Shown here one piece after another: positions 16,454 to 23,453 of a DNA stretch of 64,000 nt; position 1 is the first letter of the stretch; every line of letters begins with the position of its first letter. A program made the translations under genes and the position numbers. Under the pieces are notes generated by a model. The model ran no database searches. It saw nothing but the letters and a program-made list of their open reading frames with translations, and was not told the origin of the DNA. Source of the DNA: Paractinoplanes polyasparticus (GTDB taxonomy: Bacteria; Actinomycetota; Actinomycetes; Mycobacteriales; Micromonosporaceae); assembly GCF_019710575.1 (NCBI RefSeq), contig NZ_JAHWFK010000019.1, positions 124,001 to 188,000 of the forward strand, in the 5' to 3' direction.

Positions 16454-17044
16454 ATGGTTAGCTTCGATCCCAAGGCCGATCTCGTCCACTATCTGCAGCA
16501 GGCGCGCGAAGCGTTGCTGTGGAAGCTCGACGGGCTTTCCGACTACGACGTCCGCCGGCCGCTGGTCTTCACCGGCACCAATCTGCTCGGGCTGGTCAAA
16601 CACGTCGCGAGCGTGGAGGCGGGCTACTTCGGCGCTACGTTCGGGCGGCCGTTTCCCGAGCCGATGCCGTGGATCGAGGAGGACGCCGAGGACAACGCCG
16701 ACATGTGGGCCGACGAGTCCGAGTCGCGCGAGCAGATCGTCGATCTCTACCGGCGGGTCCGGGCCCACGGCGACACCACGATCGCGGAGCTGCCGCTCGA
16801 CGCGGCCGGGCGGGTGCCGTGGTGGCCCGCCGAGCGCGCCGAGGTGAGCCTGCACCGCATCCTGGTCCACGTGACCGCCGAGGTGAACCGGCATGCCGGC
16901 CACGCCGACATCGTGCGGGAGCTCATCGACGAGTCGGTCGGGGTGCGGGCCGCCCACAGCAACCTGCCGCCGGGTGACCGCGACTGGTGGGTCGCCTACC
17001 GGGAGCGGCTCGAGCGGGTGGCCCGGCTGTCGCTGCGGGAATGA
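16454..17044 (+). CDS. DinB-family protein (putative thiol-dependent enzyme)
   Basis: The 196-residue protein fits the actinobacterial DinB/DUF664 type: a four-helix bundle with VKHVASVEAGYF and LVHVTAEVNRHAGHADIVRE. The spaced histidines (in KHVAS, NRHAGH) are the usual metal ligands. Relatives use mycothiol or bacillithiol as cofactor; the reaction here is unknown. The last 49 bases overlap the 3' end of the opposite-strand membrane protein gene. Confidence 0.82.
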   Translation: MVSFDPKADLVHYLQQAREALLWKLDGLSDYDVRRPLVFTGTNLLGLVKHVASVEAGYFGATFGRPFPEPMPWIEEDAEDNADMWADESESREQIVDLYRRVRAHGDTTIAELPLDAAGRVPWWPAERAEVSLHRILVHVTAEVNRHAGHADIVRELIDESVGVRAAHSNLPPGDRDWWVAYRERLERVARLSLRE

Positions 17045-17727
17045 GGGCGGCGGGCCCGGCGGGGCAGTTGCACGCCGGCGAGGGTGCGGGTGGCCGCCGG
17101 GCCGCGCCGGCGGCGGGGCTTGGTCTCCGGGCGGCCCAGGTGCGCCAGCAGGTCGATGGTGTCGTGGGTGCGCACGGGGTCCGGCTGCTCGCCCTCGGGG
17201 CGGGCGTAGGCGGCCTCGTCCTCCACCGGCGCGATCCACTGGCGCTCGGGTTCCGGCAGCGCCACCGGGCGGAAGCGCGGGAAGCGGTCTGCCACGGCGA
17301 GAGCGCGCTCGGGGCTGGCGAAGACCAGGGCGGCGGCCAGGTTGGCGACCGCGAAGGGCAGACCGAGCAGCAGCCAGCCCGGGTTCGAGCCGATCGATCC
17401 GGCGGCCAGCACGGCCGCGGCCACCGCGACGCTCAGCGCCGCTCCGGTGCCGATCCGGCGGATCGAGTACGAGCCGAGACCCGAGAGCCGCGCCACCGCG
17501 GTGGCACAGACGCCGGCGAGCACCACGGCGATCAGCCACGAGACGATGAGCGGCCACAGTCGCAGCCAGGTGCCGTCCTCGTCGCCGAAGAGGAACATCA
17601 GCAACGGCACGCCGATCACGGCCACCGCGAGCAGCACCACCGCGTCGACGGTCAGCACGATCGCCGCCGCCATCACGGTGTCGACGCGCGAGCCCCGTAC
17701 GGACTCCCCCGCCTCGATGTCGACCAT
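16996..17727 (-). CDS. Hypothetical membrane protein with basic tail
   Basis: The 243-residue protein has roughly four transmembrane segments (for example MAAAIVLTVDAVVLLAVAVI and LWPLIVSWLIAVVLAG) followed by a soluble part and a highly basic Arg/Ser-rich C-terminus. No family is recognised. Start ATG at 17727. Its final 49 bases overlap the DinB-like gene in the convergent orientation, and the Arg-rich tail is encoded largely in that overlap, so the true end may have been shaped by the neighbouring frame. Confidence 0.6.
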   Translation of the reverse strand: MVDIEAGESVRGSRVDTVMAAAIVLTVDAVVLLAVAVIGVPLLMFLFGDEDGTWLRLWPLIVSWLIAVVLAGVCATAVARLSGLGSYSIRRIGTGAALSVAVAAAVLAAGSIGSNPGWLLLGLPFAVANLAAALVFASPERALAVADRFPRFRPVALPEPERQWIAPVEDEAAYARPEGEQPDPVRTHDTIDLLAHLGRPETKPRRRRGPAATRTLAGVQLPRRARRPHSRSDSRATRSSRSR

Positions 17728-17774
17728 TGCCCCGCCGCCCTCCGCCAGATCCTGACGCAGGAACCTAACGTATC

Positions 17775-17802
17775 GACACCGGCGGTGTCTCCTCGGCCGA
17801 GG
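17775..17802. terminator. Pair of small hairpins after the SfnB-like gene
   Basis: GACACC-GGC-GGTGTC (17775-17789) is directly followed by the palindrome CCTCGGCCGAGG (17791-17802), just past the stop codon of the minus-strand gene at 17808. No U-run is present, so it is a weak candidate. Confidence 0.35.
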
Positions 17803-17807
17803 CGGTG

Positions 17808-18974
17808 TCAGAGCTGGCCGTGGTTGGGCGGCTGGACGTCGGCGAGTTCCCAGGCGGCCAGGTGGTGGTACTTCCAGTCGACCGGGTCGTGCACGCTGTG
17901 GGTGCGCGCGTTGCGCCAGTGCCGGTCCAGGTCGTACTTGCTCGCGGCCGAGCTCGTGCCGCACAGCGCGAACAGCTCCGACCCGGCCTCCACGGCCACC
18001 TCGCTGCCGAAGGCCTTCGCGGCCGCCACGGCCAGCGAGCCGCGGGCTGCGGTGGCGGCGTCGGCGGGCGCCAGGCCGATCTCGTCGAGCGTGCGGGCCG
18101 CGTCGGCCAGCAGAGCCTCGGCGGCGCGGACGCGGGTGGCCAGCCGGCCGTATCGGTACATGACATGCGGGTCGTCGACGGCGCGGGCGGCGCCGGCGCG
18201 TACGGCCTCGGTCGACGGGCGGGCCTTCTCGCGCAGGTAGGCCCGGGCGTCGGCCAGGGCGCCGCCGGCGATGCCGACCTCGATGGCGGCGTGCACGAGC
18301 TGGGCGCGCGCGCCGAGCTGCTGCGGCGCCTCGTAGGCGCGGGAGTAGTCGAGGGCGTGTTCGACCGGCACGCCGGTGAAGGTGGCGGTGCCGCTGATGG
18401 TCGCGCGCTGCCCGATCACGTCCCAGTCGGTGCCGACCTCGACACCGGGGGCGTCCCGCGGCACGAACGCGAGCACCAGCCGGCCGTCCTCGCCGATCGC
18501 GCTCACCGCGATCCAGGCGCTGGTCAGGGCGCCGGTGGTGTAGTACTTCACGCCGTCGAGCCGCCCGCCGGCCACCCGCGTCCTCAGATCCTGGGCGTGC
18601 TTCCCGCCCCGCTCGGCCAGCGCGTTGCCGATCCGGCGCCCGGCCAGCACCTCGGCGAACAGCCGCCCGCGCAGGTGGTCGTCGCCGTGGACGGCCACCA
18701 CGTCGACCAGCAGGTAGTGCGCCTGGGGCACCTGGGCCAGGGCCGGGTCGGCGGCGGCGATCAGCCGGGTCACCTCGGCCAGCGTCGACGGGCCGAGGCC
18801 GGGGCCGCCGTCCTCGGCCGGAACGGTGATCGCGAGCAGGCCGGAGCCGTCGATCAGGGCCAGGGCCTCGCACGGAATCACGTCGGCGCCGTTGCGGTCG
18901 CGCTCGGCCGCGCCCGGGGCGAGGGCAGCGGCAAGCTCGGTGGCGGCGGCGACGGCCTCGTCGTGGGTCTTCAT
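17808..18974 (-). CDS. SfnB-like acyl-CoA dehydrogenase-family monooxygenase
   Basis: The 388-residue protein follows the SfnB/DszC-type branch of the acyl-CoA dehydrogenase fold: LLAITVPAEDGGPGL in the N-terminal domain, ALAERGGKHAQDLRTRV in place of the usual FAD loop, YYTTGALTSAWIAVSAI, and the C-terminal ARTHSVHDPVDWKYHHLAAWEL. SfnB-group enzymes act in sulfur acquisition from organosulfur compounds with reduced flavin. It is far from the sulfonate genes at 45-53 kb. The ATG at 18974 (or GTG at 18983) lacks a ribosome-binding site. Confidence 0.82.
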   Translation of the reverse strand: MKTHDEAVAAATELAAALAPGAAERDRNGADVIPCEALALIDGSGLLAITVPAEDGGPGLGPSTLAEVTRLIAAADPALAQVPQAHYLLVDVVAVHGDDHLRGRLFAEVLAGRRIGNALAERGGKHAQDLRTRVAGGRLDGVKYYTTGALTSAWIAVSAIGEDGRLVLAFVPRDAPGVEVGTDWDVIGQRATISGTATFTGVPVEHALDYSRAYEAPQQLGARAQLVHAAIEVGIAGGALADARAYLREKARPSTEAVRAGAARAVDDPHVMYRYGRLATRVRAAEALLADAARTLDEIGLAPADAATAARGSLAVAAAKAFGSEVAVEAGSELFALCGTSSAASKYDLDRHWRNARTHSVHDPVDWKYHHLAAWELADVQPPNHGQL

Positions 18975-18987
18975 CACCGGCACCGTA

Positions 18988-19404
18988 TCAGCGGCCCAGC
19001 AGCTCCAGCGTGCGCTCGTCGGGGCCGTCGTAGAAGTGGTCGATGACCTGCTGGAACGGGGCCGGGTCGCCGTCCACCCCGGCGGCTCGCGCGAACAGGG
19101 TCATCGACGAGCGCAGCTTCAGGTCGTCGGGGTAGCCGAAGATCTCCGTCGCGCTCCGCTCCGCCTTGACCAGCACGCCGGCCAGCTCGTACAGCCGCGG
19201 CCCGAGCACCGGGTGCGACAGGTAGGCCCGCGCCTCGTCGAGGTCGCGGATCGCGTAGTGCTGGGCCGTCGGGCTCGAGCCGAGACCGCTGAGCTGCGGA
19301 AAGATGAACCACATCCAGTGGGTGCGCTTGCGGCCGGCCGTCAGCTCGGCCCTCGCGTCCTCGTACGTGCCGTCCTGCGCTTCGACGAACCGGTCCAGAC
19401 TCAT
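18988..19404 (-). CDS. DUF1810-family protein
   Basis: The 138-residue protein carries DUF1810 signatures: LDRFVEAQDGTYEDARAEL, KRTHWMWFIFPQLSGLG, YLSHPVLGPRL and IFGYPDDLKLRSSMTLF. In other bacteria the family is linked to NADAR-like ADP-ribose/riboflavin-pathway folds; function is not established here. Its ATG overlaps the ChaB-like stop in an ATGA junction, so the two are co-translated. Confidence 0.88.
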   Translation of the reverse strand: MSLDRFVEAQDGTYEDARAELTAGRKRTHWMWFIFPQLSGLGSSPTAQHYAIRDLDEARAYLSHPVLGPRLYELAGVLVKAERSATEIFGYPDDLKLRSSMTLFARAAGVDGDPAPFQQVIDHFYDGPDERTLELLGR

Positions 19405-19799
19405 CGGTTCAGGCTACGGCGCGACTCCCGGTCGTTGGCCTTCTGGATGGCCTCCACCAGCTCGGCCTTGGTCATCCGGGACCGCCCGGTGATGTCGAGC
19501 CGCTTCGCGAGGCCGAGCAGGTGCTCCTTGCTGGCGTTGGCGTCCACGCCGCCGGCCGTCTCGGCCCCGGTGTCCCGCCCGCCCGCGGCCTGGGCGTCGC
19601 TCGGGCCCTTGGTCTCCTTGGGCTCCCAGTGGTCGCCGACCTTCTCGAACGAGTGCTTGACGGCCGAGAACGCGGTGCGGTGCGCGCGCTCGCCCTCGCC
19701 GTACTGGTCGACGGCCGAGTCGTGCGTCTTCGCGAACGTGTCCTGGGCCTTCTTGGGCGACCGCTTCAAGGTGGCGGGCATTTCCTCGCGTGCTGGCAT
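19401..19799 (-). CDS. ChaB-like protein with a C-terminal Rho_N/SAP-like domain
   Basis: The 132-residue protein starts MPAREEMPATLKRSPKKAQD and continues with TFAKTHDSAVDQYGEGERAH, the ChaB pattern, and ends with a Rho-N-like module (KEHLLGLAKRLDITGRSRMT then KAELVEAIQKAN) that may bind nucleic acid. Actinobacterial ChaB-type proteins are often stress-inducible. The ATG at 19799 lies 9 bases after a GGGAAC that is spaced 16 from GTTT, a SigB-like promoter. It is followed by DUF1810 in the same operon. Confidence 0.85.
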   Translation of the reverse strand: MPAREEMPATLKRSPKKAQDTFAKTHDSAVDQYGEGERAHRTAFSAVKHSFEKVGDHWEPKETKGPSDAQAAGGRDTGAETAGGVDANASKEHLLGLAKRLDITGRSRMTKAELVEAIQKANDRESRRSLNR

Positions 19800-19808
19800 G
19801 TATTCGGC

Positions 19809-19834
19809 GTTCCCGCCGCCCGGACCGGCCAAAC
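19809..19834 (-). promoter_or_regulatory. Possible SigB-type promoter of the ChaB-like gene
   Basis: On the minus strand: GTTT, 16 bases, GGGAAC, then 9 bases to the ATG. This resembles GNNT-N14-16-GGGTAC/T and matches the spacing of the site before the CsbD-like gene. The short distance would make the transcript nearly leaderless. Confidence 0.4.
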
Positions 19835-19966
19835 ACGCCTCCGCCGGTGCCTCGGAAACGGACAAAGGACGGATAAGGGACTACAGCGGGGGCTGAATCA
19901 GAAAAGACGCCGGTAAAGGCCCATAACCTCGGACAATAGGGGCTCCTGATCATTTAGGAGTCCTCC

Positions 19967-20986
19967 ATGTCGGACGGCGAGTTCCTCCGGTACGCCGGGG
20001 CGCTGGCAGCGTCGGGCCTGCTGTTCCTGATCCTGGCCGTGCTGGGCGTCGGCCAGGGTCTGCTCCTGCGCGCGCTCGACGTGCTGGCCGGCCTGGCGTT
20101 CCTGGGGTACGCGGGCTACCTGATGGTGGTCGCGCCCGAATCGCCGTTCATGAGCTGGTTCGTCTTCGCGACGCCCGTGCTGGGCCTGGCGGTGGCCGTG
20201 ATCGCCCGCCGCCGCACCCGCGCCCGGATGAAGCGGCTGGAGGAGGATCTCACTTCCCCGTACGCCGCCCCGGCCGTCACCGGCCATGCCGAGCGCCAGC
20301 CGTTCCCGACGCCGCCGCCCCCGCTCGACCCGTCAGCGCCGGCGCCCGCGCCGACGAAGCACAAGAGGTCGGACGCCCCCGCCAAGTCGACCGCGATGCC
20401 GTCCGGCCTGCCTCCGTCCGGCCTGGGCGAGAACCCGGTGGTGGCCGAGCCGCGCCCGCCCCGCCCGTCCGGTCTCCCCTCCCTGCGTTCCGAATCCGGC
20501 TCTCCTGCGCATTCCGAGCCCGGCCGCCCGCCGGCCCACGTAAGGCCCAGCTCCTCAACGCACGCCGAACCCGGTTGGTCCGCGGCGCACTCTCCATCCA
20601 GCGGCCCGCCAACGCACGCCGAACCCGGCCGGCCCTCGGCACACTCCCATCGGAGCGATCGCTCGACGCACGCCGAACCGGACTGGGCATCGGCGCACGC
20701 TCACCCGAACGATCCGTCAACACACGCCGAACCGGACTGGGCGTCAGCGCAGGCCCAGGCCGGCGGGTCGTCGACGCCGACCGAGCCCGGGGCATCAGCG
20801 TGGCGAGGCGGGAACGGCCCACTCCCGGGCCACGCCGGACACAACCCGGCCCTGCGGCCGCCGGCGCCGGGGTATGCCGAGCCCGGGTATGCCGAGCCCG
20901 GGTATCGGGCCCGCCACGGGGCGTCGGGCGACGAGACGGCCGAACACGACTACGCCCGCGGTCGGCACCGGTCCGACTCTGACTAA
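19967..20986 (+). CDS. Membrane protein with a long repeat-rich cytoplasmic tail
   Basis: The 339-residue protein has three hydrophobic segments in the first 85 residues (AASGLLFLILAVLGVGQGLL, a second near VLAGLAFLGYAGYLMVV, a third near FATPVLGLAVAVIA). A basic stretch and a low-complexity Pro/Ser/Ala/His tail follow. The tail includes four 18-residue repeats beginning THAEP and, near the end, repeated GYAEP units. No family recognised. ATG at 19967 has AGGAG upstream. The tail may be disordered and variable between strains. Confidence 0.7.
   Translation: MSDGEFLRYAGALAASGLLFLILAVLGVGQGLLLRALDVLAGLAFLGYAGYLMVVAPESPFMSWFVFATPVLGLAVAVIARRRTRARMKRLEEDLTSPYAAPAVTGHAERQPFPTPPPPLDPSAPAPAPTKHKRSDAPAKSTAMPSGLPPSGLGENPVVAEPRPPRPSGLPSLRSESGSPAHSEPGRPPAHVRPSSSTHAEPGWSAAHSPSSGPPTHAEPGRPSAHSHRSDRSTHAEPDWASAHAHPNDPSTHAEPDWASAQAQAGGSSTPTEPGASAWRGGNGPLPGHAGHNPALRPPAPGYAEPGYAEPGYRARHGASGDETAEHDYARGRHRSDSD
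20558..20773 (+). repeat. Four in-frame 54-bp repeats encoding THAEP units
   Basis: Each unit encodes 18 residues starting with THAEP or, in the first position, TH-A-E-P followed by G/D-W/R and an A-H/Q pair. Units 3 and 4 are closest (THAEPDWASAHA and THAEPDWASAQA). The reading frame is kept throughout, so copy number could change without breaking the protein. Confidence 0.75.
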
Positions 20987-20995
20987 ATTGACGGC

Positions 20996-21664
20996 ATGGA
21001 CTACCGCCGGACGTACCGCTCCGCCGCCGTGACCTTCGTCGACCTGGTGGGCCGGGTGCCCGCCGACCGCCTCGACGGTCCCGGCCTGGGCGAGTGGACG
21101 CTGCGCGAGCTGATCGGCCACACGGTCAGCTCGGCGCTGGAGCAGGTGCCCGCGGTGCTGGGCACGGCATCGTCACCCGCGCTGCGCTCCCCGTCCCTCC
21201 CCGGCGCGACCGCGGCGCAGCGGGGCGGCCCCCAGGCAGTCAACATCGAAGCTCCCGAGGGCTACTTCGCCTTCATCCGCGATGTGCCGGCCGACGTGTA
21301 CGCGGCCGCTGTCGCCGCTTCCGGCGACGACGCCCGCCGGGCCGTCGACCTCCTGGACGCCGTGGGCGAACTGGCCGGCCGGGCAACCCAGGCGCTGGCC
21401 GGCGCAGGCGACGACGACGTGGTGACCACCCCCGTCGGCGGCATGCGCGTCCGCGACTGGCTCCCGACGCGAACGTTCGAACTGGTGGTCCACGGCAACG
21501 ACGTGTCCGCCGCGGCCGGGGTCCCCGCCGGCTTCGACCCCGCGGCCGTGTCGGAGGCCACGCTGCTGGCCGTCCGGATCGCCGTGGCCCTGGGCGAGGC
21601 ACCAACGGTGCTGAGCGCCCTGACCGGCCGTTCACCCCTGCCCGAGAAGTACTCGGTCGTCTGA
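20996..21664 (+). CDS. Maleylpyruvate isomerase-like (mycothiol-dependent DinB-fold) protein
   Basis: The 222-residue protein matches the actinobacterial TIGR03083-type family with an N-terminal MDMPI/DinB domain (FVDLVGRVPADRLDGPGLGE then WTLRELIGHTVSSALE). The later TRTFELVVHGNDVSAAAG holds the conserved HGxD region. Such proteins are predicted mycothiol-dependent enzymes; the substrate is unknown. It follows the repeat-tail membrane gene by 9 bases, probably the same transcript. Confidence 0.82.
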   Translation: MDYRRTYRSAAVTFVDLVGRVPADRLDGPGLGEWTLRELIGHTVSSALEQVPAVLGTASSPALRSPSLPGATAAQRGGPQAVNIEAPEGYFAFIRDVPADVYAAAVAASGDDARRAVDLLDAVGELAGRATQALAGAGDDDVVTTPVGGMRVRDWLPTRTFELVVHGNDVSAAAGVPAGFDPAAVSEATLLAVRIAVALGEAPTVLSALTGRSPLPEKYSVV

Positions 21665-21670
21665 GACATC

Positions 21671-21744
21671 ACCCGGGACGCCGAGCGCCCACCGCCCCGG
21701 CCTCCGGCGTTCCGCGACTCCCCCGGTCGGGTGACGTCCCGGGT
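21671..21744. terminator. Long-loop inverted repeat after the maleylpyruvate-isomerase-like gene
   Basis: ACCCGGGACG (21671-21680) and CGTCCCGGGT (21735-21744) are exact complements 54 bases apart, just downstream of the stop codon. It could be a factor-independent terminator with a complex loop or a regulatory stem; no U-run follows. Confidence 0.3.
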
Positions 21745-21746
21745 AG

Positions 21747-21801
21747 GCGTGATGCCCAGGCTTGCCGACTTTGCGTGATGCCCGGCTTTGCATGACGCCC
21801 C
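21747..21801 (+). repeat. Short direct repeats upstream of fliQ
   Basis: GCGTGATGCCC(A)GGCTTGC-type units occur at 21747-21765 and 21773-21791, and a degenerate third (GCATGACGCCCC) at 21790-21801. They fill much of the 242-base gap before fliQ. Purpose unknown. Confidence 0.5.
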
Positions 21802-21906
21802 TTCGCCGGGCCATCGACGTCAGAATCTGAGCGTTCCGGCCGCGGTCTCACCGAACTGCAACCGGTCTGCACTCCACAACGGGCCGAAACACCCGAAGAG
21901 AGGGTC

Positions 21907-22176
21907 ATGACCGACACAATGATCATCGAGCTCGGCCTGGGAGCCATGACCATCGCCGCCAAGATGTGCGCACCGGTCCTGCTGACGGCCCTGGCGGTCG
22001 GCTTCGCCATCTCCCTGTTCCAGTCGGTGACCCAGATCCAGGAAGCCACCCTGTCCTTCGTCCCGAAGGCCGCAGCAGTCTGCGCCGCCCTCCTGTTCTC
22101 GGGCAACTGGATGCTGCACGAAATGATCACCTATACGACGCAGCTCTTCGGCCGCATCCCCGAGCTGATCGGCTGA
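21907..22176 (+). CDS. fliQ: Flagellar export-gate protein FliQ, isolated gene
   Basis: The 89-residue protein has the two long hydrophobic helices of FliQ and family-specific segments: MCAPVLLTALAVGFAISLFQ, SVTQIQEATLSFVPK and NWMLHEMITYTTQLFGRIPE. FliQ is a core subunit of the FliPQR export gate of the flagellar type III apparatus. It is normally encoded between fliP and fliR; here both neighbours are unrelated (a maleylpyruvate-isomerase-like gene and a ROK regulator). The ATG at 21907 follows AGAGAGGG. I found no convincing FliA-type promoter. The protein looks intact, so it is probably functional, with the rest of the flagellar genes elsewhere. Confidence 0.92.
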   Translation: MTDTMIIELGLGAMTIAAKMCAPVLLTALAVGFAISLFQSVTQIQEATLSFVPKAAAVCAALLFSGNWMLHEMITYTTQLFGRIPELIG

Positions 22177-22197
22177 CCCAGCCGTCCCACCACCCGT

Positions 22198-23364
22198 TCA
22201 GCGGCCGACGATGAGTTCGCGCAATCTGTGGAGGGCGTCGGTTCGCGCACCGGCCAGTGCGGGCTCGTGCTGCACCTTCGCGGCGCGCACCGGCACCGGC
22301 CGGGGCGAGCACGCGACCTCCTGATCGATGCGGTCGATGAGCTGCATCCCCCATCGGCCACCGATGACCACCATCTCGGGGTCGATGAGCGTCGCGAGTG
22401 CCGCGATCAGCCCGCCGACGGCGGTCACCACCGCGGGCGGACGTTCCTCGAGCACACGCCCGACGTCGATGGCGGTCGAGCCCGCACACCGCAGGCCCAG
22501 CTCACCGAACACCTCGATGAGCGGCATCGCCCGTCCGCCCGGACCCACCGTGATCAGGTGGGCCACCTCGCCGGCGACCCCTCGATGCCCCCGGCGCACC
22601 TCCCCGTCGCTGACGATCGCGCAGCCGAGTCCCTCGTCCAGATACACATAGGCGAAGTCGTCGACCGGCGCCGCCGCCCATTCGGCTTCGGCAGCCCAAT
22701 TGACGTCGTTGTCCACATGCACAGGGCCGTCCACCCGCCCCGCCAGCACCGCCACCGGATCGATCTCGCCCAGCAGGAACGGCGCATCGGGCAACTGCAG
22801 CAGCCGCCCCGTCTGCCGATCAACCGGATCGGCCGCGCTGACCACCGCCAGCCGAGGCTTCGGCCCGGGCGAGGCGGGTCGGATCGACGGATCCACGCCG
22901 TTCGAGGGCGACTCGTGGATGGTGCCGGCTTCCGGCTGCTCACCGGCGAGTTGGCGCACCCGGTCGACCGCCCGGGCCAGCGCTGCGGTCACGTCGTCGG
23001 GCCGGGCGGGCCGGCCCAGGGGCTCCTGCGCGCGGGCCATCAGGTCGCCGTAGGCGTTGTGGCACTCGGCTACCACGCCCTCGGGGGCGATGCTGACGGC
23101 CAGCGCGGTGCCCACGTCGGGAGCCAGCGAGTAGTAGGAGCCGACCCGGCCCCGTCCCCGGCCACCGGGGGTCCGGCGGCCGGTATCCACAACCAGGCCG
23201 GCTTCGGTCAGGCGCCGGACGCTTTCTCCGGCGGTGGGCTTGGAGATGCCGGTCTCTGTGGACAACTCGGCGCGCGTCAACAGGCGATGGCGCATGAGAG
23301 CACGCAACACGTGCTCATCGGTCAGCGAGCGCAGCAACTCCTGGGAAGGCTTGGCCGGATCCAC
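22198..23364 (-). CDS. ROK-family transcriptional repressor
   Basis: The 388-residue protein has an N-terminal winged helix (HRLLTRAELSTETGISKPTA) and a C-terminal ROK sugar-kinase-like domain with VHVDNDVNWAAEAEW, LGCAIVSDGEVRRGHRGVAG and a glycine-rich VIGGRWG. The ROK zinc-binding cysteine cluster (CxCGxxGC) is not present; one cysteine (LRCAG) lies in that region. Start GTG at 23364, 6 bases after a TAGAAT -10-like box, implies leaderless translation. It is divergent from the DUF1479 gene and the intergenic region holds two inverted copies of one promoter module. Confidence 0.87.
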   Translation of the reverse strand: MDPAKPSQELLRSLTDEHVLRALMRHRLLTRAELSTETGISKPTAGESVRRLTEAGLVVDTGRRTPGGRGRGRVGSYYSLAPDVGTALAVSIAPEGVVAECHNAYGDLMARAQEPLGRPARPDDVTAALARAVDRVRQLAGEQPEAGTIHESPSNGVDPSIRPASPGPKPRLAVVSAADPVDRQTGRLLQLPDAPFLLGEIDPVAVLAGRVDGPVHVDNDVNWAAEAEWAAAPVDDFAYVYLDEGLGCAIVSDGEVRRGHRGVAGEVAHLITVGPGGRAMPLIEVFGELGLRCAGSTAIDVGRVLEERPPAVVTAVGGLIAALATLIDPEMVVIGGRWGMQLIDRIDQEVACSPRPVPVRAAKVQHEPALAGARTDALHRLRELIVGR

Positions 23365-23368
23365 CGCG

Positions 23369-23446
23369 CCATTCTAGTCAAGGCTCTTGCCTGGAAAGGG
23401 CGCGGGGCCTTACCGTGTTTCCAGTAAAGGGACATGACTAGAAGGG
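23369..23446. promoter_or_regulatory. Two inverted 29-bp promoter/operator modules between ROK regulator and DUF1479 gene
   Basis: Module 1 (23369-23397, minus strand) and module 2 (23418-23446, plus strand) share TTTCCAG, then 10 semi-conserved bases, then TGACTAGAANGG, with about 23 of 29 positions identical. TAGAAT/TAGAAG serve as -10-like boxes for the divergent genes and TTTCCA lies 15 bases upstream of each. The layout suggests the ROK protein binds both copies and co-regulates itself and the dioxygenase-like gene. Confidence 0.6.
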
Positions 23447-23453
23447 ACCCGCC

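Noticed and set aside
16996..17200. Possibility that the Arg-rich tail of the membrane protein is a frameshift artefact
   Set aside because: The frame is open and ends in a normal stop; without orthologues I cannot show an error, so it is annotated as seen.
21883..21890. GCCGAAAC before fliQ considered as a FliA -10 box
   Set aside because: No matching CTCA-type -35 at 15-17 bases upstream; the nearest CTCA is about 32 bases away.
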